A stretch of DNA of 26,277 nucleotides from a virus. The position numbers and the translations under genes are program-made. The DNA lies in the IMG/VR virus record IMGVR_UViG_3300031521_000316, positions 1 through 26,277 of that record; one strand, written 5' to 3'. Shown piece by piece: positions 1-6,968 of the stretch (position 1 is the first letter of the stretch; every line of letters starts with the position of its first letter). The notes under the pieces are model-generated. The model saw only the letters and a list, made by a program, of their open reading frames with translations, did no database searches and had not been told where the DNA came from.

Positions 1-756
1 CTCAGTTGAATATTTGATACAGTTAAGAGTATCTTCAACAGACGGGTGAACAATGCCGTATTTTTGCATTGTCTGTTCTAATTCAGCATAGTTAGTATTG
101 TTTATAATTGAAATAATATTATTACGAACAATGTCTGGAGACCAATAATGCCTATTTCCACATAAGAATTTTTCATTATTAGCATTGCCATAACCAGATG
201 TCGAACGACAATTTGACGTTAGTGTGCTGTGTGCTGTTTTGTTATAAAGAGGTGTCGAAGCAGATACGTGTGCACCTGAAATTGAATTGTTATTTAGTTT
301 TTTATTTGTTTGTTCAATTTTCTTCAAAATAAATTGAAGATTGTCACCCATAACTTTTGCTTTAAACATTGCTTTTTTAGCAGTACCACGAGCCTTAACA
401 TTACCGTCAATAAAATCCACTAATAAAGATTGTTTTCTTTTTGGACTTAAATAGGTAGTTAACGTTGGTGCAATTAGATCTTGTTCTTTAATTGCATCGT
501 TGATATAATTTAATAACGTACCTTCTTTTTTATCTCTATCGCCATTTTCATCACGTTCCAAATAACTTATAACAGGATCAGTAAATTGAAATTTTCCACC
601 TGGACGCAGTGATGTTTTAATAAAACTCAAACATTCATCATATGTTTTTTCGGACATTAAAGCAAGATAAGTCGCTGCATCGTTAATGTAGTGTTTAAGT
701 AAATTCAAATCTCTATTGTATTCACTGCTGGGTAATACGAATGGATTAATAAACAC
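1..756 (-). CDS. Probable phiKZ-type family B DNA polymerase, N-terminal part (runs off the window)
   Basis: An open minus-strand frame of 252 codons runs without a stop from a GTG at 756 to the window edge. The GTG is chosen because AAGGA lies 8 bases upstream and no in-frame ATG is close. The protein begins VFINPFVLPSSEYNRDLNLL. Near residue 150 it has KKLNNNSISGAH, resembling the motif B (K...NSxYG) region of family B polymerases in the form I recall from phiKZ-like phages. This is followed by HSTLTSNCRSTSGYGNANNE. The role would be phage genome replication, inside the phage nucleus if one forms. The motif resemblance is from memory and the catalytic Asp motifs lie outside the window, so the polymerase call is an inference. 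The coding frame itself is secure. Confidence 0.6.
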   Translation of the reverse strand, partial: MFINPFVLPSSEYNRDLNLLKHYINDAATYLALMSEKTYDECLSFIKTSLRPGGKFQFTDPVISYLERDENGDRDKKEGTLLNYINDAIKEQDLIAPTLTTYLSPKRKQSLLVDFIDGNVKARGTAKKAMFKAKVMGDNLQFILKKIEQTNKKLNNNSISGAHVSASTPLYNKTAHSTLTSNCRSTSGYGNANNEKFLCGNRHYWSPDIVRNNIISIINNTNYAELEQTMQKYGIVHPSVEDTLNCIKYSTE

Positions 757-814
757 GTTGTTGTCCTTATTTATAGTAAAGCTATACCATCAGTCAGACT
801 AATATTTTTTAACC

Positions 815-876
815 AAAAAAAAAACAACGGCATATTCTGGTGTTAAATACAAGACAATTGTCCGTATTTAACACCA
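815..876 (-). terminator. Hairpin terminator with TATGCCG and T10
   Basis: Immediately after the stop of the 81-aa membrane protein gene, a perfect stem (838-850 with 864-876) is followed on the minus strand by TATGCCG (828-834) and then ten T residues (815-824). It separates that gene from the polymerase gene downstream. Confidence 0.75.
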
Positions 877-1122
877 TTATTTGCGCTTCGTAATAAACAA
901 TAAAAACTTGATACATGCCAAAGTATTATAGATCGGAATCAATGCCGATAAAATCACACCAACCACAGGACTGATTGTTGACCAAAAACTAGCGTATGTT
1001 GGACTTTTTCCGATAGCAATATATCTGCTATAAGAAGCAGCAGTTATTGCATTCATTTTTACCGATCCAACAACACCAACATAAATTGCCGATACTGCAT
1101 AAACGTATAATAAAAAAGTCAT
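877..1122 (-). CDS. Small membrane protein, 81 aa
   Basis: The ATG is preceded by a strong ribosome site (CTCAGGAG, 6 bases upstream). Two hydrophobic segments are visible, about residues 3-20 (FLLYVYAVSAIYVGVVG) and about 50-77 (ISPVVGVILSALIPIYNTLA and following). The tail is basic, KRK. It is probably a two-pass inner-membrane protein of the phage. I do not recognise the family. It lies between a hairpin upstream (1145-1171) and a strong terminator downstream, so it is probably a single-gene or two-gene unit with the 59-aa gene before it. Confidence 0.7.
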   Translation of the reverse strand: MTFLLYVYAVSAIYVGVVGSVKMNAITAASYSRYIAIGKSPTYASFWSTISPVVGVILSALIPIYNTLACIKFLLFITKRK

Positions 1123-1144
1123 ATAACTCCTGAGGTAATAGCGT

Positions 1145-1171
1145 ATGGGAGGTATTTTTGATACCTCCCAT
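1145..1171 (-). terminator. Intergenic hairpin between the 59-aa and 81-aa genes
   Basis: A perfect 11-bp stem ATGGGAGGTAT/ATACCTCCCAT with a 5-base loop sits after the stop of the 59-aa gene and about 10 bases before the ribosome site of the 81-aa gene. There is no T-run, so it may be a partial terminator or a processing or stability hairpin. Confidence 0.55.
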
Positions 1172-1178
1172 TGTGAAG

Positions 1179-1358
1179 CTAAAGATCAATTGTTATGGGT
1201 GCTGGAACATACCGCAAATTTTCTTTGCGATTAGGAGCATCGGGGCGGATACCGATACTGGCAGCATAAACGTGAGTTTCTGCTGCAACCAACAACACGT
1301 CGAATAAGGCATCTGAAATTCCTATGTCGACTTCTGTACCACCAAATGAAACTTTCAT
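1179..1358 (-). CDS. Hypothetical small protein, 59 aa
   Basis: The frame is open further upstream, to an ATG at 1403. The ATG at 1358 is chosen because GGGAG lies 6 bases before it, while the upstream ATG has no ribosome site. The protein starts MKVSFGGTEVDIGISDALFD and ends APITIDL. It has no signal peptide or membrane segment, and I do not recognise it. It lies 62 bases downstream of the exact 26-bp element at 1420-1445, which is likely its promoter. Confidence 0.6.
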   Translation of the reverse strand: MKVSFGGTEVDIGISDALFDVLLVAAETHVYAASIGIRPDAPNRKENLRYVPAPITIDL

Positions 1359-1419
1359 TGTAACTCCCTTGTTTAGTTTGCAAACACAATAAACTATTTT
1401 CATAGCCTATTCCCAATAA

Positions 1420-1445
1420 TAGAATATATGTCTGAAATATTCTGG
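1420..1445 (-). promoter_or_regulatory. 26-bp element, copy 1: putative phage promoter
   Basis: On the minus strand the core reads TATTTCAGACATATATTCTA. The same 26 bases occur exactly at 25103-25128, again about 60 bases upstream of a small minus-strand gene and directly downstream of a terminator. The ends form a 7-bp inverted repeat (AGAATAT/ATATTCT). The same position relative to unrelated genes suggests a promoter or operator. Confidence 0.55.
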
Positions 1446-1456
1446 ATTGAGAAAAT

Positions 1457-1510
1457 AAAAAATTCGGCATATATAAGAATTAGGGGGAGAAGGAACAACC
1501 CCTCTCCCCC
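1457..1510 (-). terminator. Hairpin terminator with TATGCCG and T-run
   Basis: The stem GGGGGAGA (1483-1490) pairs with TCTCCCCC (1503-1510). On the minus strand it is followed by TATGCCG (1465-1471) and a T6 run (1457-1462). It ends the transcript that carries the HNH gene and its long 3' non-coding stretch. Confidence 0.7.
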
Positions 1511-1895
1511 TCCTACAACAAGAAGAACATTTAACAAATAATTCCACACAGGAAAAATCACTGATAGTCATTTCCGGCCAAGAGTCCGCCTAGCCGTAAA
1601 CACTAAATATGGAACTAGATATATTTGTAGGGAAAACAAGGAATGAAACCCACACATTTACATCAAGATTATTAAACGTATCTTCTAGCAATTCTCTAAC
1701 TAATTTATTTTAATGTCAACACCACAACAGAATCGTGAAAGGAAACAGATGTGTTATCGACTAAACTAATTAGAAATTCTTATTATTCGATTCTAGCACA
1801 AATCAAACAATAAGCGAACCGGACATGCCACGCCCTTATTAACGGTGCAACGCGTTATCTTTTAACATAAGATATACATGCAATATTTTTTATAA
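1511..1895 (-). other. 385-base non-coding stretch downstream of the HNH gene
   Basis: No credible ORF is seen. Several inverted repeats are present: TATCTT/AAGATA near 1856-1874, AATAAG/CTTATT closing a GC-rich loop near 1811-1842, CGGC/GCCG near 1574-1596, and AAATAT/ATATTT near 1607-1628. The stretch lies between the HNH stop and the terminator at 1457-1510, so it would be transcribed. It could be a structured RNA or degraded homing-element sequence. No tRNA and no clear group I intron core could be recognised. Confidence 0.35.
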
Positions 1896-2558
1896 TTATC
1901 CAAGTTCAATTGTAATATTGCTTCTATATCTAACAGGAACTTCAATAGCATCTTTTACTGACCACCCTCTATCAATTCTGCGCCTAAAAGTACCTGAATC
2001 AATGTTAAACTCTTTATCTATTTCTAATGCATTATACAGTTTGCCATTATAATTATAAAATACATTATTACGACGATTATTAGCTTGCTCTTCAGCATTA
2101 GACCATTTACAATTACCAGGTTCGTAATTACCATTGTTATCTCTTCTATCGATAGAGTGATCGTCTGATGGTCTAGGTCCCATATCTGCATAGAAGTTTT
2201 CAAATGAATTCAACCATCTATCACAAACAGCAATGCCTCTAGCACCATAATCATTATGTTTATGTTGATTTGGATTTGTGCATCGTTGTATCATCTGATT
2301 CTATATACCATATTCAGGCACGTGGCTAAGTCCGTGAGTGGCGTTATTTTGACCTAAACGATTAGCGTGTTCTTTTTGAAGACATCCGTAACTTTTAGTA
2401 TCTTTTTTTATGAGATTAGTTGATTTAACGTCTACAATATTACCACATTCACATTTACATTCCCATAAAACATAACCTTCTTTTGATCGACCTTTTTCTG
2501 ATATTACAGTCAACCTATCAAATTTAATACCAATTAAATTTTTTAATTTGTCTGACAT
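1896..2558 (-). pseudogene. HNH homing endonuclease, split by an in-frame amber codon
   Basis: Two open stretches, 2558-2301 and 2294-1896, lie in the same frame and are separated only by TAG AAT CAG. Reading the TAG at 2301-2303 as TGG gives one continuous protein of about 220 residues. The N-terminal half has the GIKFDRLTVI opening and a Cys cluster (WECKCECGN) common in phage HNH enzymes. The C-terminal half has the HNH core, with HSIDRRDNNGNYEPGNCKWS and a later NNRRN, followed by a small C-terminal region (GKLYNALEI) like intron-encoded DNA-binding modules. A second probable lesion is SYGCL where family members usually have SCGCL, losing a metal ligand. Both lesions would be G-to-A changes on the coding strand. 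The start at 2558 has AGGAG 10 bases upstream; an ATG at 2567 lies too close to it. Re-initiation at 2294 might still give the C-terminal half. Confidence 0.8.
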
Positions 2559-2616
2559 AAAACACATACTCCTATAAATGTTAATTTAGAACTACTATCT
2601 AAATAGTTTCATATAG

Positions 2617-2634
2617 GTAATATGTGTTTAAAAA
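2617..2634 (-). promoter_or_regulatory. Putative early promoter (AAACACATATTAC) for the HNH gene
   Basis: On the minus strand TTTTAAACACATATTAC is shared with 8091-8107 and, in diverged form, with 9653-9670. It resembles the TATATTAC core I recall for phiKZ early promoters used by the injected virion RNA polymerase. It lies about 60 bases before the HNH start. Confidence 0.55.
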
Positions 2635-2669
2635 GATTTAAAATTGTATTAGGTATATCTGATGTTTTG

Positions 2670-3068
2670 TTAATCAATTGATATATTGATATTGCTATAG
2701 CCATTCTGTACTAATGCGTTTCTTATTCTTGGTACATCATTAGCTGTTACATTGCCAATCTTAATAGAAATTGTCGAGCTAGTTACAAGTTCAATTGTTT
2801 CAGCTTTAATCCAAGCAATTCCAAGAATAACGACCTGACCACTCATTGTTTTAATTTTAACGTAATCGTATCCGTTAGGATCGTTCGGTGTTCCTGATGG
2901 GAGATACGGATAAAACTGAACGTGTCTAGCTTCGGTATCCATTTCTTTATTTGCCATATCACGATCCATAATTGCTAGAACCGTAACACCTTTGAAATTG
3001 CTGCCTAATAACGACAGTGGGTAGACATCAAAATTATAAACATTTCTAATAGAAAGCTGAACGCTCAT
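2670..3068 (-). CDS. Hypothetical beta-rich protein, possibly SH3-fold type, 132 aa
   Basis: The start has GAGG 7 bases upstream and lies 9 bases after the TGA of the previous gene, so this is the last gene of the 6098-2670 operon. The protein opens MSVQLSIRNVYNFDVYPLSL and contains SGTPNDPNGYDYVKI, VVILGIAWI and NDVPRIRNALVQNGY. From memory, similar proteins in phiKZ-like phages are annotated as SH3-fold or hypothetical proteins. No membrane segment or catalytic motif is visible. Unlike the upstream operon genes it is beta-rich and not obviously a member of their paralog family. The role is unknown. Confidence 0.7.
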   Translation of the reverse strand: MSVQLSIRNVYNFDVYPLSLLGSNFKGVTVLAIMDRDMANKEMDTEARHVQFYPYLPSGTPNDPNGYDYVKIKTMSGQVVILGIAWIKAETIELVTSSTISIKIGNVTANDVPRIRNALVQNGYSNINISID

Positions 3069-3077
3069 TGGTGTACC

Positions 3078-3452
3078 TCAATATGGTAAATGATGAAGAA
3101 CTATGTCTGTTCCTAGAAAACGATCGAAAAAGTATGGGAAACTATTATCACAGAATAAACCATTTTCTTTCAATCTTTCATAAACGCTAGTAACAAGAAC
3201 GTTCACAGCTTGATCGAGCCGCACTATCTTTTTTTCATCATTTAAAAAATCATGATCAATAAGTCTGGTGTAATCTGGAAAACTATCGCTATACTCAATT
3301 ACTCCGCTATCATCATTCAACAACATCGAAATAACTTGGGTCATGATTTCGTTTAAATCAATTCGATTAAAAATTCCAGCAACGTCTTGCATAAACAAAT
3401 CAATTAAATCGTCAGCTCTAATAATTACATATTTCGGATAATTGTTGTCCAT
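3078..3452 (-). CDS. Tandem-array paralog, 124 aa, unknown function
   Basis: The start at 3452 has no clear ribosome site and lies 15 bases after the previous stop, so translation is probably coupled. The protein begins with a short hydrophobic strand (YVIIRADD) followed by helix (LIDLFMQDVAGIF). It ends SFPYFFDRFLGTDIVLHHL. The strand-helix opening and the aromatic ending with LD/LG..IVL match the neighbouring genes at 3468, 3951 and 4362. No catalytic motif is visible. Confidence 0.65.
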   Translation of the reverse strand: MDNNYPKYVIIRADDLIDLFMQDVAGIFNRIDLNEIMTQVISMLLNDDSGVIEYSDSFPDYTRLIDHDFLNDEKKIVRLDQAVNVLVTSVYERLKENGLFCDNSFPYFFDRFLGTDIVLHHLPY

Positions 3453-3467
3453 GATGTTTTTAATTAA

Positions 3468-3944
3468 TCACGATGCATCTGATACTTCGATTACATCAGT
3501 TATTTTTGGTGGAATAAAACTAGCTAAAACAATATCTTTATCCAACATTTGTTGAAATTGATAAAACAGATAGCCGTCACGATATGCTTTGATTCTACGG
3601 AGTTCATTAACAATAATACAACCAAATGCATAGGTTGCATTGCTAATGCTTGTAACGTCATTTACGTAGTTTGTAAGCAAACGACTATTAATTACATTTT
3701 CTTGAATTGATTCAAAACAAGATGGACCAAGACAATTTTTCATCAATGTCATACACTCATTCGCTAATCTTATTTCAGCATCTTTCTCAAACATTATTGA
3801 CTGAAGAATTAATTGAATAATTTCAAATTCATTTATGTCTAATTCTTCAAGTAGTGTAATCTTTGAACGTAATTCTTTAATTAATGCGCTAGTGTCTAAA
3901 ATGATATTAGATATCGCTAGTTCCCTGTTTACTTGATCTTTCAT
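3468..3944 (-). CDS. Tandem-array paralog, 158 aa, unknown function
   Basis: The start at 3944 has GAGGG about 10 bases upstream and lies 6 bases after the stop of the gene before it. The protein is mostly helical, opening with NIILDTSALIKELRSKITLL. Its end, YRDGYLFYQFQQMLDKDIVL, aligns closely with YVDGFFQYSFQQLLDYNTVV in the next upstream gene (3951-4349). This is the clearest sign that these genes arose by duplication. No enzyme motif or membrane span is visible. Confidence 0.7.
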   Translation of the reverse strand: MKDQVNRELAISNIILDTSALIKELRSKITLLEELDINEFEIIQLILQSIMFEKDAEIRLANECMTLMKNCLGPSCFESIQENVINSRLLTNYVNDVTSISNATYAFGCIIVNELRRIKAYRDGYLFYQFQQMLDKDIVLASFIPPKITDVIEVSDAS

Positions 3945-3950
3945 TTCTAA

Positions 3951-4349
3951 TTATCCCTCGTTAATTTTACTTAAAACAACTGTGTTGTAATCCAGCAATT
4001 GTTGAAATGAATACTGAAAAAAACCATCCACATATCCATTAAGACTAAGTATTTTATTTTTTAATTTATTACATAATTTAACAACGGCAGACATTATTCG
4101 TTGTTGATCAAATTCATCAAGTCGGGTATTTTCATACAACCCTTCTCCTTTAGCCATATCCATTGCAACATTTAATACCATTCCAGCATAAACATCTTCT
4201 TCAGCTACTGCTATTGTGTCGAATAATTGACTGAGTACAGCCTCAATATCAGGCGTTGGTAAATCAACGTTATTTAATACAGCCCTAAAATCATCTAGTT
4301 CTTGTTTAAAGTCTAGAATAATTAAATCAGGCATGTTTTTATAATTCAT
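3951..4349 (-). CDS. Tandem-array paralog, 132 aa, unknown function
   Basis: The start at 4349 has GAGGTGATGT directly before the ATG. The protein is acidic and helical, opening MPDLIILDFKQELDDFRAVL after a short lead. It ends YVDGFFQYSFQQLLDYNTVV, sharing the Y-x-DG...Y-x-FQQ-x-LD pattern with the protein at 3468-3944. Spacing to both neighbours is 6-12 bases, so it is part of one operon. Confidence 0.7.
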   Translation of the reverse strand: MNYKNMPDLIILDFKQELDDFRAVLNNVDLPTPDIEAVLSQLFDTIAVAEEDVYAGMVLNVAMDMAKGEGLYENTRLDEFDQQRIMSAVVKLCNKLKNKILSLNGYVDGFFQYSFQQLLDYNTVVLSKINEG

Positions 4350-4361
4350 ACATCACCTCAT

Positions 4362-4742
4362 TTAATGCGGGTTTATTTGAGTCCCAATAATAAAATCATC
4401 GCCAAACCATTTCCAGTAAGATATTATTATTGAAGAATTACGTGATTTAAATAAATCAATCATCATTTCATTAATAGCAATAGTTATTAATTCCACAGCT
4501 AAATCAATGCATTCACTTCTGAATTCATATTCAGTAAGATATTCCATAACAGCATCAACACTGTTTAGATAATCAATTCTTATTTTATTTAATACATCAT
4601 CCAACCCTCTATTGGTACTAACGCGCGATAGTATTGTGTCTCTTATAACACCTTTTACTCCGTCGTTATAAAACATAAATAATTCATCGTATTTTTGAAA
4701 CAAACGAAGTATGTCCTTAGTTGGAAGGATAAAAATAACCAT
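4362..4742 (-). CDS. Tandem-array paralog, 126 aa, unknown function
   Basis: The start at 4742 has AAGGA 8 bases upstream. It opens with a strand then helix (MVIFILPTKDILRLFQKYDE), like the other members. The middle is helical, and the end has SIIISYWKWFGDDFIIGTQI in the place where neighbours have an aromatic stretch followed by LD or LG and IVL. Similarity to the other members is weak but consistent in layout and length. Confidence 0.65.
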   Translation of the reverse strand: MVIFILPTKDILRLFQKYDELFMFYNDGVKGVIRDTILSRVSTNRGLDDVLNKIRIDYLNSVDAVMEYLTEYEFRSECIDLAVELITIAINEMMIDLFKSRNSSIIISYWKWFGDDFIIGTQINPH

Positions 4743-4756
4743 TGATTATTTCCTTA

Positions 4757-5212
4757 TTATTCAAAACCAATATTTTCTTCTATTTTTAATTTAGCTATTG
4801 TATCCTGATATGGTGGCGATACGAATAAATCGCATTCATTACAAAGAGTATAACGATATTCGTTATCTGAATTAAAAAATGCATTAGGTACAAATGTCGT
4901 TATGGCGTCTACGATAGCATTAAAAACTTCACTAGCTGTTTTATTTGCAATGTCTTTTGGCAACCCGTGACGCATTAACAATAATGTTGATGGTGGAAGA
5001 TAGCCCAATCCCTCAGTATCATTTTGTTGATTAAATATCTCATGAATCATTAAAGAGATAAATTCACAACCATCATAATCTAGCATGTTGGATTGATTTG
5101 AAACCAATCTATTGTGCTCTAAATTAAAAATTGCAAATTCTTTAAATCTCTGTTTTAAAATTCCAACAGGTTCCATTAATGAAATCAGAATGCTATCGTT
5201 GTTCTCCATCAT
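4757..5212 (-). CDS. Tandem-array paralog, 151 aa, unknown function
   Basis: The frame is open to 5284, but that start would lie inside the previous gene by more than 60 bases. The ATG ATG at 5212-5207 follows a GAAG site and sits 10 bases after the previous stop, so 5212 is chosen. The protein opens MMENNDSILISLMEPVGILK, again a strand followed by helix. It ends with a Cys-containing segment LCNECDLFVSPPYQ and an acidic tail. The C-x-x-C may be fortuitous. Confidence 0.65.
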   Translation of the reverse strand: MMENNDSILISLMEPVGILKQRFKEFAIFNLEHNRLVSNQSNMLDYDGCEFISLMIHEIFNQQNDTEGLGYLPPSTLLLMRHGLPKDIANKTASEVFNAIVDAITTFVPNAFFNSDNEYRYTLCNECDLFVSPPYQDTIAKLKIEENIGFE

Positions 5213-5222
5213 TTCAATTCTT

Positions 5223-5708
5223 CTATAAACGTAATGGGCGTTCAGTTGTTTTAAATTCCCAACCGTGTTCTTGTGTCCAAGCATGAATTCGAAAATCTAT
5301 ACTTTTCTCTATAATGATATCGCCATTCATGGAATTTCTAAAATGGATTATCCATTTGTCTTTACCAATAAAGGCACCAATGTCGATTCGCATATCCATT
5401 AAAAGTGTTTCGATTAATTCGTATACTTCTAATGTGTGTTTGTATTCTGGACAAATAAATTCTTCCCACATATCAACAATGCTTTTTGATTTACAGCGTG
5501 TCCACGCTGAGTTATCGATTAGCATTTTATCGATATATGCATTAATGATTTTAATTCCTCTATCTGTTCTTATTCTTAAAGCAGCTTTGTCTTTATGAAT
5601 TGTATTTGGTGATATTAGTGGTATTAAATATCTCGCAGCCACTACTTCGATCGTTGTTGCCAATTCAGTTGGATCAAACACATAAATGCTCTGAATTTCA
5701 GTTTGCAT
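5223..5708 (-). CDS. Tandem-array paralog, 161 aa, unknown function
   Basis: The start at 5708 has AAGGG 8 bases upstream and lies 3 bases after the stop of the previous gene. The protein opens MQTEIQSIYVFDPTELATTI (strand, then helix) and is rich in Ile and Arg. It contains LIETLLMDMRIDIGAFIGKD and DIIIEKSIDFRIHAW near the end. It fits the operon family by length, position and opening, but it is a remote member. Confidence 0.65.
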   Translation of the reverse strand: MQTEIQSIYVFDPTELATTIEVVAARYLIPLISPNTIHKDKAALRIRTDRGIKIINAYIDKMLIDNSAWTRCKSKSIVDMWEEFICPEYKHTLEVYELIETLLMDMRIDIGAFIGKDKWIIHFRNSMNGDIIIEKSIDFRIHAWTQEHGWEFKTTERPLRL

Positions 5709-5711
5709 TAT

Positions 5712-6098
5712 TTATACCCTTAATTTAAATAGCTCTGGATTAGAATAGTATTTTATAAACAAATCAAATTCTGTTAATCCAATTTCGATTGTGTTGTTAT
5801 CGTTATATATTATCGGAGCTTTAATATGAAAACTTGTTAATACACTTAATGGTATTGGTAAGTGCGTATTTAATTCGCTATGAAACACATTAAATGGATA
5901 TTTATTATGTTCATGATTTTTATCAAATAAATGATAAATTAATTCTAATTCTTCTGCTAAAATCCATTGAATAGCTTTCTTCTCATCAAAAATAAATGTA
6001 CCATAATGATTGCACATAATAGAATTTAGCGGCGGTCTAATGACTGCTAGGTATTCTCTTATGTATTGAATTAAAGTCGCTCTATGAGCCAGCAACAT
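5712..6098 (-). CDS. First gene of the tandem array, about 128 aa, unknown function
   Basis: The frame is open to a TTG at 6131 with no ribosome site, and an ATG at 6119 has a weak one. The ATG at 6098 has a strong GGAGGG five bases upstream, so it is preferred. The longer forms would add FIPEGC, which resembles the strand opening of the other members, so 6119 remains possible. The protein contains YIREYLAVIRPPLNSIMC and ends TEFDLFIKYYSNPELFKLRV. It follows the terminator at 6154-6199, so it needs read-through or a promoter I could not identify. Confidence 0.6.
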   Translation of the reverse strand: MLLAHRATLIQYIREYLAVIRPPLNSIMCNHYGTFIFDEKKAIQWILAEELELIYHLFDKNHEHNKYPFNVFHSELNTHLPIPLSVLTSFHIKAPIIYNDNNTIEIGLTEFDLFIKYYSNPELFKLRV

Positions 6099-6153
6099 AC
6101 ATCCCTCCGGTATGAACATAGTATCCGTCAACTATGTTTTTATTTACTGTTTT

Positions 6154-6199
6154 AAAAAAATTCGTCATATACCCACATTAACCAATAGTGGCCAATGTG
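6154..6199 (-). terminator. Terminator with TATGACG and T7 at the end of the structured RNA
   Basis: On the minus strand CACATTGGCCA pairs with TGGTTAATGTG (6199-6174) in an 11-bp stem with two G-U pairs. On the plus strand those two positions would be A-C mismatches, which favours the minus strand. TATGACG (6163-6169) and seven T residues (6154-6160) follow, close to the TATGCCG plus T-run seen at other unit ends. Confidence 0.65.
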
Positions 6200-6968
6200 A
6201 GTACAGATTTTTCTTTTATTAATAAAAAATAAAGAAAATTTCAAACCAACTTCGGTTCAGCACTTACTACCAGTCAATTGATGCCCCATTTAATAGGTTG
6301 GCGTCTTTCAGGGACTGTCGTAATGTTCAAAAGGAAGTCGGTTTGAAATAATCTCTACATATGATAATATTTGGTCACTAATATATTCTCGTTAGAAAAC
6401 ATTATTAGTGACCACCCTTACTATAAATGCGCGAGCTAACCTAATAGCACATGGCAGAAGAAGGGGGTCAGTAAAGCTATACCGCATCTATGTAATGGAC
6501 GCAATTATCATCCGAGATGATCTGGTTTATTTACATGAGCAGGCTAGACACCACACAGGCGTCTTTTAAAGGATTTTGATGCTTAGTGTATTTAGATCAT
6601 CCAGCACTTAACGTCAACGCTCTATAAGCTCAGTTAGTGCCTTTGCAGGTGATGTCTAAAGTTTTTTAGACCTACAACAAATAACTCAGCAAATGAAACT
6701 ATCTATTGTAAGTCCTAGCGCACATCGGTGGAACACAGGTACTTGCCTTATAGATAGTCGCTACTCCTAGACATAGGAGCAGAGATTGGCTATTAATCAA
6801 TAATCTCGTCGAGATTGCCAATTTGATCTCTAGAGTTTGCTGAGCATTTAAATTGAATGGATTGAATAAAATATACTGCCAATCAATCCACTCATGAATG
6901 TTGTAGAGCCAACTAAAATCATAGTCTCTAAACATATTTATTTGCCAGTGCGCGGTACCTTTCTTATT
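6200..6968 (-). ncRNA. Candidate large structured non-coding RNA downstream of phuZ
   Basis: About 770 bases with no supported gene but many nested helices. Helix 6685-6693/6836-6844 (CTCAGCAAA/TTTGCTGAG) closes a junction holding three arms: 6698-6706/6750-6758, 6764-6769/6774-6779, and 6781-6790/6817-6831, the last with an inner hairpin 6802-6816. Others are 6238-6253/6334-6349 (15 pairs plus one wobble), 6373-6383/6403-6413, 6516-6523/6594-6601 enclosing 6546-6552/6558-6564, 6604-6612/6633-6640, 6654-6660/6665-6671 and 6858-6864/6884-6890. Wobble positions favour the minus strand: A-C on the plus strand becomes G-U on the minus strand in at least four helices, against one counter-example (in the 6698-6758 arm). 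It ends at the terminator 6154-6199 and is probably co-transcribed with phuZ. Exact 5' and 3' ends are not determined. Size and phage context recall the ROOL and GOLLD RNA classes, but no match is claimed. Confidence 0.6.

Noticed and set aside
2301-2303. Amber codon as a sign of TAG recoding
   Set aside because: Other genes here end naturally at TAG, including the tail sheath gene and the gene at 12418-12909, so TAG is a working stop; a nonsense mutation is simpler.
1511-2567. Group I intron carrying the HNH gene
   Set aside because: No interrupted host gene flanks the region and no P-Q-R-S core elements were recognisable; the HNH gene looks free-standing with its own promoter.
6699-6935. 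A 78-codon minus-strand ORF just downstream of phuZ
   Set aside because: It has no ribosome site, its sequence is unlike a normal protein, and it coincides with the nested helices of the structured RNA, which explain the conservation of sequence better.
6200-6960. tRNA genes, suggested by a D-arm-like AAGCTCAGTTAG at 6627-6638
   Set aside because: No T-arm with TTCRA at correct spacing and no seven-base acceptor stem could be found on either strand.
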